From Flavobacterium cupreum (GTDB lineage Bacteria > Bacteroidota > Bacteroidia > Flavobacteriales > Flavobacteriaceae): a DNA stretch of 64,000 nt. The notes under the pieces were generated by a model that saw only the letters and a program-made list of their open reading frames with translations, was not told the DNA's origin and made no database searches. The stretch covers positions 62,001 through 126,000 of the forward strand of contig NZ_QWDM01000014.1 of NCBI RefSeq assembly GCF_003996965.1, written 5' to 3'. The first letter of the stretch is position 1. Each line of letters opens with the position of its first letter. Of this stretch, positions 23,989 to 32,469 are shown in pieces. The position numbers were made by a program, and so were the translations under genes.

Positions 23989-24849
23989 TTATTGATTAAC
24001 AACAGCTGTTGTATTTCTCTCAGCAGCATCTCTTAAAGCATAGAAATCAATATTAAAAGCATCTTTATAATATTGCACTACTATTGCCTCTTTCTGTTTC
24101 AGTTTTGCTCTTCCGTTTAAGTTCGTAATACTGGCCAAAAGCGCCGCATATTCTGCTTTTGAACTCGTCAGTATGGTCGAAGCTGTTTCAGCAAAATCTT
24201 CAATGATGTTATTTCTTGCGTAGTTGGTTACAAATCCGAGATTTCTTGAGGTCTGAAGCTGCTCTAAATGCCACGTTCCGGTATAATCTCCGGGTGTTAT
24301 TTTTTGCCAGGCCTGTTCGTCAAAAGGTTTGTTCTGATTTAAGATATGTACATATTCGTGTTGAATGGTATGAATAAATTCAGTAACATTTTCACGGTTT
24401 GACGTATCCAGATAATCTACTTCAAAAAGGGTGATTCTTTGTCCGGAGTCTGCAATTCCGAGTGTTCTTGTTCCGTTCGAATTGGAGTTTACGCCTCCTA
24501 CCAGAACAATTTCTCTTGGAGCCAGTATTTTTACGAAATCAGCACCGCCCACTTCAGAATAACTGTCAATCCAGATTTGTTTTACAACTTCAAGTGCCGG
24601 CTGCACATTTTCTGTTAATGGAGGGAAAAGAAAACGGTTATTATCTACCTTATTCTGATTCCATTTATATTGTGCACTGATATTATACGGATTAAGAAAG
24701 TTCGCTGAAATCCAGTTGTCCAGTGGTGTTTTGACAGGAACTGAAAAATCTAACTGGCTTTCGGTTGGCTGATCTTCATGGGCACAGGCTGTAAAAGTTA
24801 AAACCCCTGCAACTGCCATTATTGCTCTATATTTTTTTAATATTTTCAT
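23989..24849 (-). CDS. Zinc metallohydrolase lipoprotein of the SusCD cluster
   Basis: A 286-residue lipoprotein with lipobox FTAC (Cys22). It carries the zinc-binding HExxH motif as H164-E165-Y-V-H168 (TIQHEYVHILNQ), and a downstream acidic candidate third ligand in EDFAETAS (218-225). This matches the substrate-import-associated metallohydrolase lipoprotein group seen next to SusC/SusD. It probably cleaves a peptide or other bond in the ligand at the cell surface before import. It lies between susD and the DUF4302 gene in a tight operon. Confidence 0.9.
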   Translation of the reverse strand: MKILKKYRAIMAVAGVLTFTACAHEDQPTESQLDFSVPVKTPLDNWISANFLNPYNISAQYKWNQNKVDNNRFLFPPLTENVQPALEVVKQIWIDSYSEVGGADFVKILAPREIVLVGGVNSNSNGTRTLGIADSGQRITLFEVDYLDTSNRENVTEFIHTIQHEYVHILNQNKPFDEQAWQKITPGDYTGTWHLEQLQTSRNLGFVTNYARNNIIEDFAETASTILTSSKAEYAALLASITNLNGRAKLKQKEAIVVQYYKDAFNIDFYALRDAAERNTTAVVNQ

Positions 24850-24873
24850 AGTCTCTAAAAATTGAATTAAAAT

Positions 24874-26358
24874 TTATCGGGAATTTTTTTCTATTCCGTA
24901 ATTTGATGCGCTAAGCGGTATTTGCAAGGCTCTGCGTTTATCGTCCTTCGCCAGGGTTTTAACCGGATTGCCGGGATCATTACGGCTTACCACGAGGTTA
25001 AAACGTTTTACATCCAGCCATCTCAGTCCTTCATGAACAAAATCCCTTCTTCTCGCTTCAGCAATAGCTTTTATATAAGACGTCTGTAATGCTGTAAGGC
25101 TGTAAAATGGCGTAAATTCATCTGCAATGACAGGATATTTTGCCACCACCTTTGCTTCCGTTAGTTTATCTGTTGCCGGATTGTATCCTGCAGTTCTTGT
25201 TCCCAGAAAGTATTCCAGTTCGGTATTGGCTTCTTCCACTCTGCCTTTCATAACGAGTGCTTCGATACGATTCAGATACAACTCATCATTTGATAACAAT
25301 ACAACTCCCGCATACGGTATTCCGATATTGGCTGTAAGGTTGGTATACTTAAAATATTCTTCAAATTTCGGCGTAAACAATGTACTGCTGCTGTTGTAAC
25401 TGTAAAAATCAAACAGCCATGGTTTATTGTAAAAACTGGTTTGGGCGCCAAAAAGTTCCGTTTGTTTCCCGTCAGTCAGGTAATAGTTGCTTCCGCTCGC
25501 TGATCTGGCTACAAGTGTATTTGGGGAAGCAATTAACAAATTGGCACTATACGAAGATTTCCCGTATTCTATAAACTGAACATCCGGAGCCAGGCTTGAT
25601 AAAGTCGCATAATCTTTAAGTTTTCCTTCCGGTTTAGATCCTAAACTGGCTGAAACTGAAAGAACTTTATCCCAATCTCCCTTTACCAGATAGAAACGGC
25701 TGGCAAATGCATTGGCTGCTTCTTTATTGAAATGGAATTTAGGTTCTTTATAATCGTTGGTTACATATCTTAAACCTTCTTCCAGGTCTTTCTGAATAAA
25801 ATCAAAAACTTCCTGTAAACTGTTTCTTTTGTAGCTTTTAAGCAATTCCGTCTCCGGTTCCGTTACGTAAGGCACGCCTAAATCTTTGGCTGCAGTAGCA
25901 GGATTGTAGCGATTGGACCAAAAGGTAACTAACATAAAGTGTGCATAGGCCCTTGCCAGTAATGCTTCTCCTTTTTGCGGATTTAAACCAGCGGGATCAC
26001 CCAGTTTTTTAATCGATTCCAGCGCCTGATTGGCATGTGCAATGGCTTTGTAGCAGGCATCCCAATAGTTTCCTTCACTATCTACATTGGTCTGATCGTG
26101 CATTTCCCAGTAGTAACTCTGCTCGTTTTTTATGTTGGAGTTGTTCAGTCCGGCATCTGCAACGTTGTCTGACATAGTTTCGGCAAAATCAAGATAAGAG
26201 GCTTCCGGGTAGGCATTTACAAGTAATTCTGAAATCTTATCCGGTGTATCTATCTGCGTTCTGTTATCCGGCACTTCTGATAGAAATTCATCACAGCTGC
26301 TTAGCGTAATGATCAGTAATAAGGCCAGTGTGATTTTTATATATTTTATATTTTTCAT
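24874..26358 (-). CDS. SusD/RagB-family nutrient-binding outer-membrane lipoprotein
   Basis: SusD proteins are surface lipoproteins that cap a SusC transporter and capture its ligand. From ATG at 26358 the protein has 494 residues, with lipobox LSSC (Cys22) followed by DEFLSEVPDNRTQ. The helical TPR-like core shows YWDACYKAIAHANQAL, QKGEALLARAYAHFMLV and the C-terminal ARRRDFVHEGLRWLDVKRF typical of SusD. A TTG at 26364 could extend it by two residues. It follows susC by 11 bp and precedes the metallohydrolase gene. The ligand cannot be read from sequence. Confidence 0.94.
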   Translation of the reverse strand: MKNIKYIKITLALLLIITLSSCDEFLSEVPDNRTQIDTPDKISELLVNAYPEASYLDFAETMSDNVADAGLNNSNIKNEQSYYWEMHDQTNVDSEGNYWDACYKAIAHANQALESIKKLGDPAGLNPQKGEALLARAYAHFMLVTFWSNRYNPATAAKDLGVPYVTEPETELLKSYKRNSLQEVFDFIQKDLEEGLRYVTNDYKEPKFHFNKEAANAFASRFYLVKGDWDKVLSVSASLGSKPEGKLKDYATLSSLAPDVQFIEYGKSSYSANLLIASPNTLVARSASGSNYYLTDGKQTELFGAQTSFYNKPWLFDFYSYNSSSTLFTPKFEEYFKYTNLTANIGIPYAGVVLLSNDELYLNRIEALVMKGRVEEANTELEYFLGTRTAGYNPATDKLTEAKVVAKYPVIADEFTPFYSLTALQTSYIKAIAEARRRDFVHEGLRWLDVKRFNLVVSRNDPGNPVKTLAKDDKRRALQIPLSASNYGIEKNSR

Positions 26359-26369
26359 AATCAACTATA

Positions 26370-29300
26370 TTAAAATGAAAGGTTTAAAGAAAAACTGTAT
26401 TGTGTGGTAATTGGAAAAGCAACACCACCTGTATTACGGAATTCAGGATCTTGTCCGTTTAATCTCTTATCTGAATAAATCAGCCATGGATTAACCGCAG
26501 AACCTTTTAACGTAAAAGTAGTTACTCCTAATTTTTTCTTGAAATCATTTGGAAATTCCCAGCTAAGCGAAACATTTTTCAGTCTCACAAAATCACCGTC
26601 AGCAATTCTTACATCAGAATAGTTGTAAGTATTATAGGCGCGTCCTAGCGCATTTGTCCCATCATAATTGGTAATTAATCTCTTGTCTGCAATTACCGGA
26701 ACATTGGTGTACTGTTCGTCGCCCGGGTTGATCCAGCGGTTGGTAAAGTCTTTTGTAAATACAGTCAAATCATCATACTGACTGCTGAAAGCCGGATTTA
26801 AGCGAACTTTATTTCCGCCTGAACCTACAACAAATACATATAAGGACCATCTTTTGTATGTAAACGTATTGGCCAAACCTATTGATTTATTTGGTTCAAT
26901 TGACCCTTCGTATTTCAGGTATTTTGTCACATTTTCAGTATCCTGGAAATTCGCTCCTGTTACTTTGTCTGACTCCCCATCCTGCATGATAAACGTTGGT
27001 AATCCCTGATTGTTCAGACCTGTGAACTGGTAGGAATAAATTGAATTTCTGGGACGTCCGACAGCGTTTCCTCCGTTTCCGTCAACCAAATCAAATGCTG
27101 TTGGCTGATTTTCCAGTTTGGTGATTTTCTGGTTGTATACCGAAAAATTAAGCGTTGTAGACCACTTGAAATCACTGGTTGCAATGTTTTGGGTTGTAAA
27201 ACCAACTTCAATACCTTTTGTTTCCATATTGGCATTATTTCCCTGTTTGATCTTTTGCCCTCCAATTCCTGAAGTCACTACGAAATCAACCAGATCAAAC
27301 GCTTTACGGCTATACACATCTGTTGTAAATTGCACCCTGTTGTTGAACATTCCTAAATCTACACCGACGTTAGTTTCGTATTGTTTTTCCCAGGTCAGGT
27401 CCGCATTTTGCAATTCGTCAATATTAATCCCTGTTTCTCTGTCTGAAATTCCCAGACGATCTGTAATAAAACTTTTGTAAATCGCCAATGAGTTTGTTGC
27501 TGGTCCTGCTGTAGCGGTCAGTCCGTAAGAAGCTCTTAAAGCTAAATTATTTACAGCTGTTACTTCTTTCATGAATTTTTCTTCGGCAACATTCCATTTT
27601 CCACTCACAGTATAGGTGGGCAGCCATCTTGATGAACCGCTGTTTCCCTGTCTGTTTGATCCGTCATAACGTCCTGTAATCGATCCCGTGTAACGACGAT
27701 CGTACGTATACCCTACTTTCCCGAAGAAACCAACTGTTCTTTCTCTTTCTGTATTAAAACCGTAATAAGAACTTCCCTCATTGATTATTTTTTCAATAAT
27801 TCTTGGGTCTGTAAAAGCGGTAAGCCCCCTGTCGTATTGAATTCCGGCAGCTGTAAAGTTGTCGCTGTTTCGGTCCAATGATCTTAGTTCCGTTCCAAAA
27901 AAGCCTTCTAATTCATGTTTGTCATTCAAAGTATTTCTGTACGTCACACTGTTTCTGATATTGTACGAAGTCAGATCATTTGTAAATTTTCTTAAGAATC
28001 CTCCATTTGGCAATACTGAAATAGGCTGTGCTGTTAAATCGTCCGGATTTTTATATAAAAAGATATTGGCATTTCTAACGATCGTATTGGCACCGTCAGC
28101 CCCGTATTCCGTACCTGCTTTGTAGGCTTCTACTACATTGGAATTTTCGTAGATTTTGTGCTCTCTGCTGGTATTCGCATAACGCGCAGAACCGGTGAGG
28201 TTATAGCTTAAGTGTTTGTTGATTTTATAATCTACATCCAACTGGAAACGCATATCTTTTACTTTAATCTCTAAAATATTGTTTTCCAATTCATTTATGA
28301 TATTCATTGGTGCCCAGTTGTTTCTGTAATATTCCTTATTCCCGAAGTCATCGTAAGGTCTTAGCGTTCTGCTGGTGCTTAAAACATAGTTAAACGGATT
28401 GATATCGAAATCCCTTGTTACATTACCAAACACAACATCCTGCTGGCTTTCGTAGCTCCCCGGAGCATTCTGATCACGAACAGAAGCCATGGTAGATAAG
28501 GTAATATTCAATTTATCATTCACATAAAAAGTCCCTTTTATATTGGAAGATAATTGTTTAACACTGTCCGCAATAGTCCATCCCGGATCGGCATAATAGC
28601 CCAAAGAAGCATAGAACGTATTGTTTTTTCCACCACCTGAAAAACTCAGCGAGTGATTTTGTGTAATGGAAGGTCTGAATAAAACTTTGAACCAGTCGGT
28701 ATTGGCTAATTCGTATTTCTTTAAAAATTCATTTTGATAAGGCTGTTCGTTTTTAACTCCAAACTGACCATTAGAAGTCTTGTAGAGATCAATTTCTCTG
28801 GAAAGAAGATTGTAAACCCCGCCATATCTCCCCTGAAGCGTGGATGGCATATCCAGAAATCCTTTTTGCTCCATTTCTTTTAAAATACTCATCGATTCCT
28901 GAGAATTTAAAATATCATACTGTGTATAACTTGGAACTGTTCTTACCGTATTTTCAACAGAATAATTCACTTTTAACGGAGAATCCCTGCGTCCCTGTTT
29001 GGTAGTCACTACTACAACTCCATTCAATGATCTTGAACCATAGATTGAAGTAGCGGAGGCATCTTTCAGTATTTCAATGCTTTGAATGTCGTTTGAATTC
29101 AATCCTGCAACCGCAGAACTTAACAAAGTCTCGGAATTTCCGGAAGCCAAATCCGCAAAAGAAATATTGATAATATCTTCTTGTACAACACCGTCAATAA
29201 CCCATAATGGTTTGGTATCTCCAAAAATAGAAGAAGATCCACGCACCGTAATTTTAGGCGCAGTACCAAATGTACCGGTAACATTCTGAACGGTCACCCC

Positions 29301-30095
29301 GGCTGCTTTTCCTTCAATCATTCTGCTGATATCCACTACTCCGTCTACCTTTAATTCTGTTCCGGAGATCTTACTGATGGCTCCTGTAAAAGTTCTTTTT
29401 GATGTTTTTTCGTAACCTGTAGTGACGATCACTTCTTTTAAATTTTGTCCTGCTTCATTCAGCACAATGGTTGGTGTCGTATTTTCTATTCCAATTTCCT
29501 TAGTTTCCATACCCACATAAGAAATGACCAGTGCTGTGCTATTGGCCGGCATATCTATAGAAAAATTACCGTCAAAATCGGTCAGTACCGCTATTTTGGT
29601 CCCTTTAGCCAAAATAGTTGCACCCGGAAGCGGAACACCGCTTGGATCTGTAACTTTTCCCTTGATCACTGGTCCCGGAACTAAAGTTTCAAACAGTGAA
29701 TTTGTATTATCTGAATCTGAAAAGAGATTTTTAGTGCTTTTCTGCAATACAATCTGATTACTGATTTCTGCATAGGAAATATTCAACGGTTCCAAAATTC
29801 TGGAAAGAATAGCGGATAACGTTTCATTATTAGCTTCAATACTCACTTTCTGGTTCAATTGGGCTATTCTTGAGTTATAAGAAAATTTTACCTGCGCAGA
29901 TTTCGAAAGTTTAGATAATGCATTGTCCAAAGTTAAATTTTCAACTGTAATTGTTACTTTGGTATCTAATTTTTTCTGTCCATTTACATCGTTTGCCATA
30001 GCTACACTTGAAAATATAAGTGCTAAGACAAACTGAAATAGTGTTATTTTCATGATTCGATGGAGTAATCGTTGTTTAACAACTGGTTTTTTCAT
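26370..30095 (-). CDS. SusC/RagA-family TonB-linked outer-membrane transporter with STN domain
   Basis: A 1241-residue TonB-dependent transporter that brings in the ligand held by SusD. Domains in order: signal peptide (to about 34), STN domain (about 44-118) that passes the ligand signal to FecR, carboxypeptidase-like barrel extension (about 143-215, KGKVTDPSGVPLPGATI), plug (about 225-360, with SIEILKDASATSIYGSR and GVVVVTTKQG), and a long beta-barrel ending in SFSLNLSF. The STN domain with a FecR and an ECF sigma gene just upstream marks a self-inducing transporter. The substrate is unknown. It is the first gene of the structural operon. Confidence 0.96.
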   Translation of the reverse strand: MKKPVVKQRLLHRIMKITLFQFVLALIFSSVAMANDVNGQKKLDTKVTITVENLTLDNALSKLSKSAQVKFSYNSRIAQLNQKVSIEANNETLSAILSRILEPLNISYAEISNQIVLQKSTKNLFSDSDNTNSLFETLVPGPVIKGKVTDPSGVPLPGATILAKGTKIAVLTDFDGNFSIDMPANSTALVISYVGMETKEIGIENTTPTIVLNEAGQNLKEVIVTTGYEKTSKRTFTGAISKISGTELKVDGVVDISRMIEGKAAGVTVQNVTGTFGTAPKITVRGSSSIFGDTKPLWVIDGVVQEDIINISFADLASGNSETLLSSAVAGLNSNDIQSIEILKDASATSIYGSRSLNGVVVVTTKQGRRDSPLKVNYSVENTVRTVPSYTQYDILNSQESMSILKEMEQKGFLDMPSTLQGRYGGVYNLLSREIDLYKTSNGQFGVKNEQPYQNEFLKKYELANTDWFKVLFRPSITQNHSLSFSGGGKNNTFYASLGYYADPGWTIADSVKQLSSNIKGTFYVNDKLNITLSTMASVRDQNAPGSYESQQDVVFGNVTRDFDINPFNYVLSTSRTLRPYDDFGNKEYYRNNWAPMNIINELENNILEIKVKDMRFQLDVDYKINKHLSYNLTGSARYANTSREHKIYENSNVVEAYKAGTEYGADGANTIVRNANIFLYKNPDDLTAQPISVLPNGGFLRKFTNDLTSYNIRNSVTYRNTLNDKHELEGFFGTELRSLDRNSDNFTAAGIQYDRGLTAFTDPRIIEKIINEGSSYYGFNTERERTVGFFGKVGYTYDRRYTGSITGRYDGSNRQGNSGSSRWLPTYTVSGKWNVAEEKFMKEVTAVNNLALRASYGLTATAGPATNSLAIYKSFITDRLGISDRETGINIDELQNADLTWEKQYETNVGVDLGMFNNRVQFTTDVYSRKAFDLVDFVVTSGIGGQKIKQGNNANMETKGIEVGFTTQNIATSDFKWSTTLNFSVYNQKITKLENQPTAFDLVDGNGGNAVGRPRNSIYSYQFTGLNNQGLPTFIMQDGESDKVTGANFQDTENVTKYLKYEGSIEPNKSIGLANTFTYKRWSLYVFVVGSGGNKVRLNPAFSSQYDDLTVFTKDFTNRWINPGDEQYTNVPVIADKRLITNYDGTNALGRAYNTYNYSDVRIADGDFVRLKNVSLSWEFPNDFKKKLGVTTFTLKGSAVNPWLIYSDKRLNGQDPEFRNTGGVAFPITTQYSFSLNLSF

Positions 30096-30406
30096 AATTT
30101 TGGTTTGTTTTGATTAATACTGTTTAGAGCGTATTTTAAGAAACGAATGAATTCCTTTTTACAGAAAGCAATTCAACTTTAATAAAGTGTCGAAATGTTA
30201 CAGCATCTCGGCACTTTTTTTTGCATTTTTAATTCACATAGGCCTTTATTTTTATTTTTGAATTATTTTTATTTTGATGTTTCCAAATCCATATAAAGCC
30301 TGAATATTTAAGAAATCCTGTATGCCTCTTTTAAAGACTATAAGATTTTACCTTTAAAATATTGGGTAAAAACAGCAGAATTGCTGCAATGGCCACTTTA
30401 AAAAAA
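30096..30406. other. 311-bp spacer between fecR and susC
   Basis: No ORF. One imperfect hairpin is present at 30184-30216 (arms AAGTGTCGAAATG and CATCTCGGCACTT). The susC promoter, probably read by the linked ECF sigma factor, should lie between that hairpin and 30095, but I cannot identify a known consensus there. Confidence 0.5.
30184..30216. terminator. Hairpin downstream of fecR, possible terminator
   Basis: A 13-bp imperfect stem, about 190 bases after the fecR stop. The T run lies on the plus-strand side (30214-30222); on the minus strand, where the genes are read, the tail is only ACTTTATT, so termination of fecR here is uncertain. Confidence 0.4.
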
Positions 30407-31519
30407 TTAATTACATCCTTCAGATGTTATAATGATCTGATTTCCATTCATTTCAAAACTGGTGTTATTGCCGATACTTCTACAGACAATTTTCAGTTTT
30501 TCCGTAAGGGGCTGATCGCTTAATGACGTGGTCAGATGACACTCTTTTAACTTTTCACGAGGGTAATCAATATCAATTAAGTACGCCTGTTCTATGGTCT
30601 CAAAGATTTGGGAAACAGGAATGTCGGTAAATTCAAAACTTAATTGTTCAATATTACCAACACTGCCGGACAGCGTTTCATCCTGGGTAATATTGGTGAT
30701 TTTGTTAAAAGTCAAATCACGCCTTAAAAAACGCAGTGCCTGATTAGGAAGCAAGACCACTTCCCGATCTGAAGACGACACTAACTCATTGGATTTTACC
30801 TTAACTTTACCGGTGCGAACAAGAACTTCGACATCAGGCTGATCAGAATAAGCTTTAACTCTAAAACTAGTTCCTACAACTTTTGTGACGATTTCGTTTG
30901 CATAAACGAAAAAAGGCTTTTTAGGATTTTTACTAATTTCAAAGAAACCTTCGCCGGACAAATACACCTTTCTTTCGTTTCCGGTAAAGATTTTAGGGTA
31001 ACTTAATTTACTATTGGGCTGTAATAAAACGGAACTGCCATCAGACAGTGTAATGATTTGTGGTTTGTTGGAATTATTGGTCTGTTCTACCAATCCTTCA
31101 CTATTTTTGTCTATAAGTTCCTTGTAGGTTACAATTTCATGGCCTTCGCTAAAATTGCTTTTGTAAAACCAAACCGACAGTAAGCAAAAAAACAAGGTTG
31201 CTGCAACTCCGGAAAGAAAATATTTTTTAAGAAATCTCTGTTTGGTATTTTGACTGAAATTAATACGCTTCTCGCTGTTTTCAATTTTAGCCCAGGTATT
31301 TTGTAACGCCTTGTGAATATCGGAAGCTGATAATTTCGATTCCGGGACTTTCATGGCAAGCAGTAGTAATCTTGCTTCTTCCACCAATTTTGCGCGTTGC
31401 TGATTTTCCAGCGTCCATTCTTCCCAGCCGTCTTCATCAACTTTAGATAAGATCCAGGTCTGGAATGATTCATCAGATAAAAAATCTTCAATTTCGGTAT
31501 AGGTGTTACGTTTTTGCAT
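30407..31519 (-). CDS. FecR-family anti-sigma factor / sigma regulator
   Basis: A 370-residue inner-membrane protein: cytoplasmic N-terminal part (1-100) that holds the sigma factor, one membrane helix (about 101-119), and a periplasmic FecR domain (about 155-265, with ITLSDGSSVLLQPNSKLSYP and VYLSGEGFFEI) followed by a DUF4974-type C-terminal domain (about 290-367). It relays ligand signalling from the STN domain of the downstream SusC to the ECF sigma factor encoded 90 bp upstream. Confidence 0.95.
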   Translation of the reverse strand: MQKRNTYTEIEDFLSDESFQTWILSKVDEDGWEEWTLENQQRAKLVEEARLLLLAMKVPESKLSASDIHKALQNTWAKIENSEKRINFSQNTKQRFLKKYFLSGVAATLFFCLLSVWFYKSNFSEGHEIVTYKELIDKNSEGLVEQTNNSNKPQIITLSDGSSVLLQPNSKLSYPKIFTGNERKVYLSGEGFFEISKNPKKPFFVYANEIVTKVVGTSFRVKAYSDQPDVEVLVRTGKVKVKSNELVSSSDREVVLLPNQALRFLRRDLTFNKITNITQDETLSGSVGNIEQLSFEFTDIPVSQIFETIEQAYLIDIDYPREKLKECHLTTSLSDQPLTEKLKIVCRSIGNNTSFEMNGNQIIITSEGCN

Positions 31520-31609
31520 CTGTAAAATGAGGTTACAAAAACATAGAGGACAGCACTCTTATTATATACTCACCAAATTGTGATTTTTTTTATTTTTTTT
31601 GAAATAAAT

Positions 31610-32218
31610 TTAAAAACTACCTGAAGATAATAGAGTAATTAGGGATAAAGCACCCTTCCATTCCTTACGAAGCGTAATCAGGGCACGGTATACCAAATTA
31701 CTAGCCGACTGATAATTTATGTCCAGCATTTCTGCAATCTGCTCTACTGCGAGGCCCTGATGGTATCGCAGGTATAAGGCCTCTTTTTGTCTTGCGGGAA
31801 GATTATTCAAAAGATTATTTAAATGGAGCACTTTTTGTTTTGTGGCGTAATCATCATCAATAAGTTCGTGTTCAACCGAAAATTCCATATGAAAAGATAC
31901 AGCGTCAATACTGGTCGATTTGCGAAAAATATGATCTCTTTGGTACAAGCGTGCAATCCTTTTACGGACGCTTGATAATAAATACGCTTTAACAACGACA
32001 GCGCTTTGCACTTTTTCTTTGTAATTCCATACGTCTATAAATACGTCCTGCACGCAGTCCTGCACTTTTTCTTTATCAGGCGAGAGTGAATTACCATAAC
32101 TCACCAGATCATCGTAATATCTTTTGAATAAAATTGAAAATGATTTTTCATCACCTTCTCTCATCTTATTCCAAAGTGTAATATCGTCAAAAGTGTTTTG
32201 TACGGTTGTGGCTTTCAT
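31610..32218 (-). CDS. ECF-type RNA polymerase sigma-70 factor
   Basis: A 202-residue ECF sigma factor of the FecI-like/Bacteroidota group. Region 2 (about 15-90) shows FSILFKRYYDDLVSYGNS and VQDCVQDVFIDVW. Region 4 (about 130-190) shows LPARQKEALYLRYHQGLAVEQIAEMLDINYQSASN with its helix-turn-helix. It is encoded upstream of its FecR partner and the SusCD operon it is expected to switch on. Its own promoter is not recognisable by the housekeeping consensus. Confidence 0.95.
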   Translation of the reverse strand: MKATTVQNTFDDITLWNKMREGDEKSFSILFKRYYDDLVSYGNSLSPDKEKVQDCVQDVFIDVWNYKEKVQSAVVVKAYLLSSVRKRIARLYQRDHIFRKSTSIDAVSFHMEFSVEHELIDDDYATKQKVLHLNNLLNNLPARQKEALYLRYHQGLAVEQIAEMLDINYQSASNLVYRALITLRKEWKGALSLITLLSSGSF

Positions 32219-32348
32219 AATTTATCTTGGCGCATAATTCTAAAAAGATACTTTTACTTAATACATAGAATACAGTTTTTTAACATTATTCTTTGGATTT
32301 GTGCGATAAATATATAAAAGCAAATATATAAAACCAATTTTTTTACAC

Positions 32349-32387
32349 AAAAGAGACAGTTTTCTAACATAGAAAACTATCTCTTTT
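32349..32387 (-). terminator. Terminator of the LRR protein gene
   Basis: An 18-bp nearly perfect stem: AAAAGAGACAGTTTTCTA (32349-32366) pairs with TAGAAAACTATCTCTTTT (32370-32387), with a 3-base loop. On the minus strand it is followed by GTGTAAAAAAATTGG, so the U-tract is weak, but the stem is very stable. It sits 83 bases after the stop codon. Confidence 0.7.
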
Positions 32388-32469
32388 GTTGATTTAGCTG
32401 GCTGCCTGAGCGAATGTTAAAATTATTATTATTTAAAAATGTCAGATTTTATAACATAAATTAGCAGCA

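Noticed and set aside
30184..30222. Strong terminator on the plus strand
   Set aside because: No plus-strand gene lies upstream to use it; kept only as a hairpin of uncertain role after fecR.
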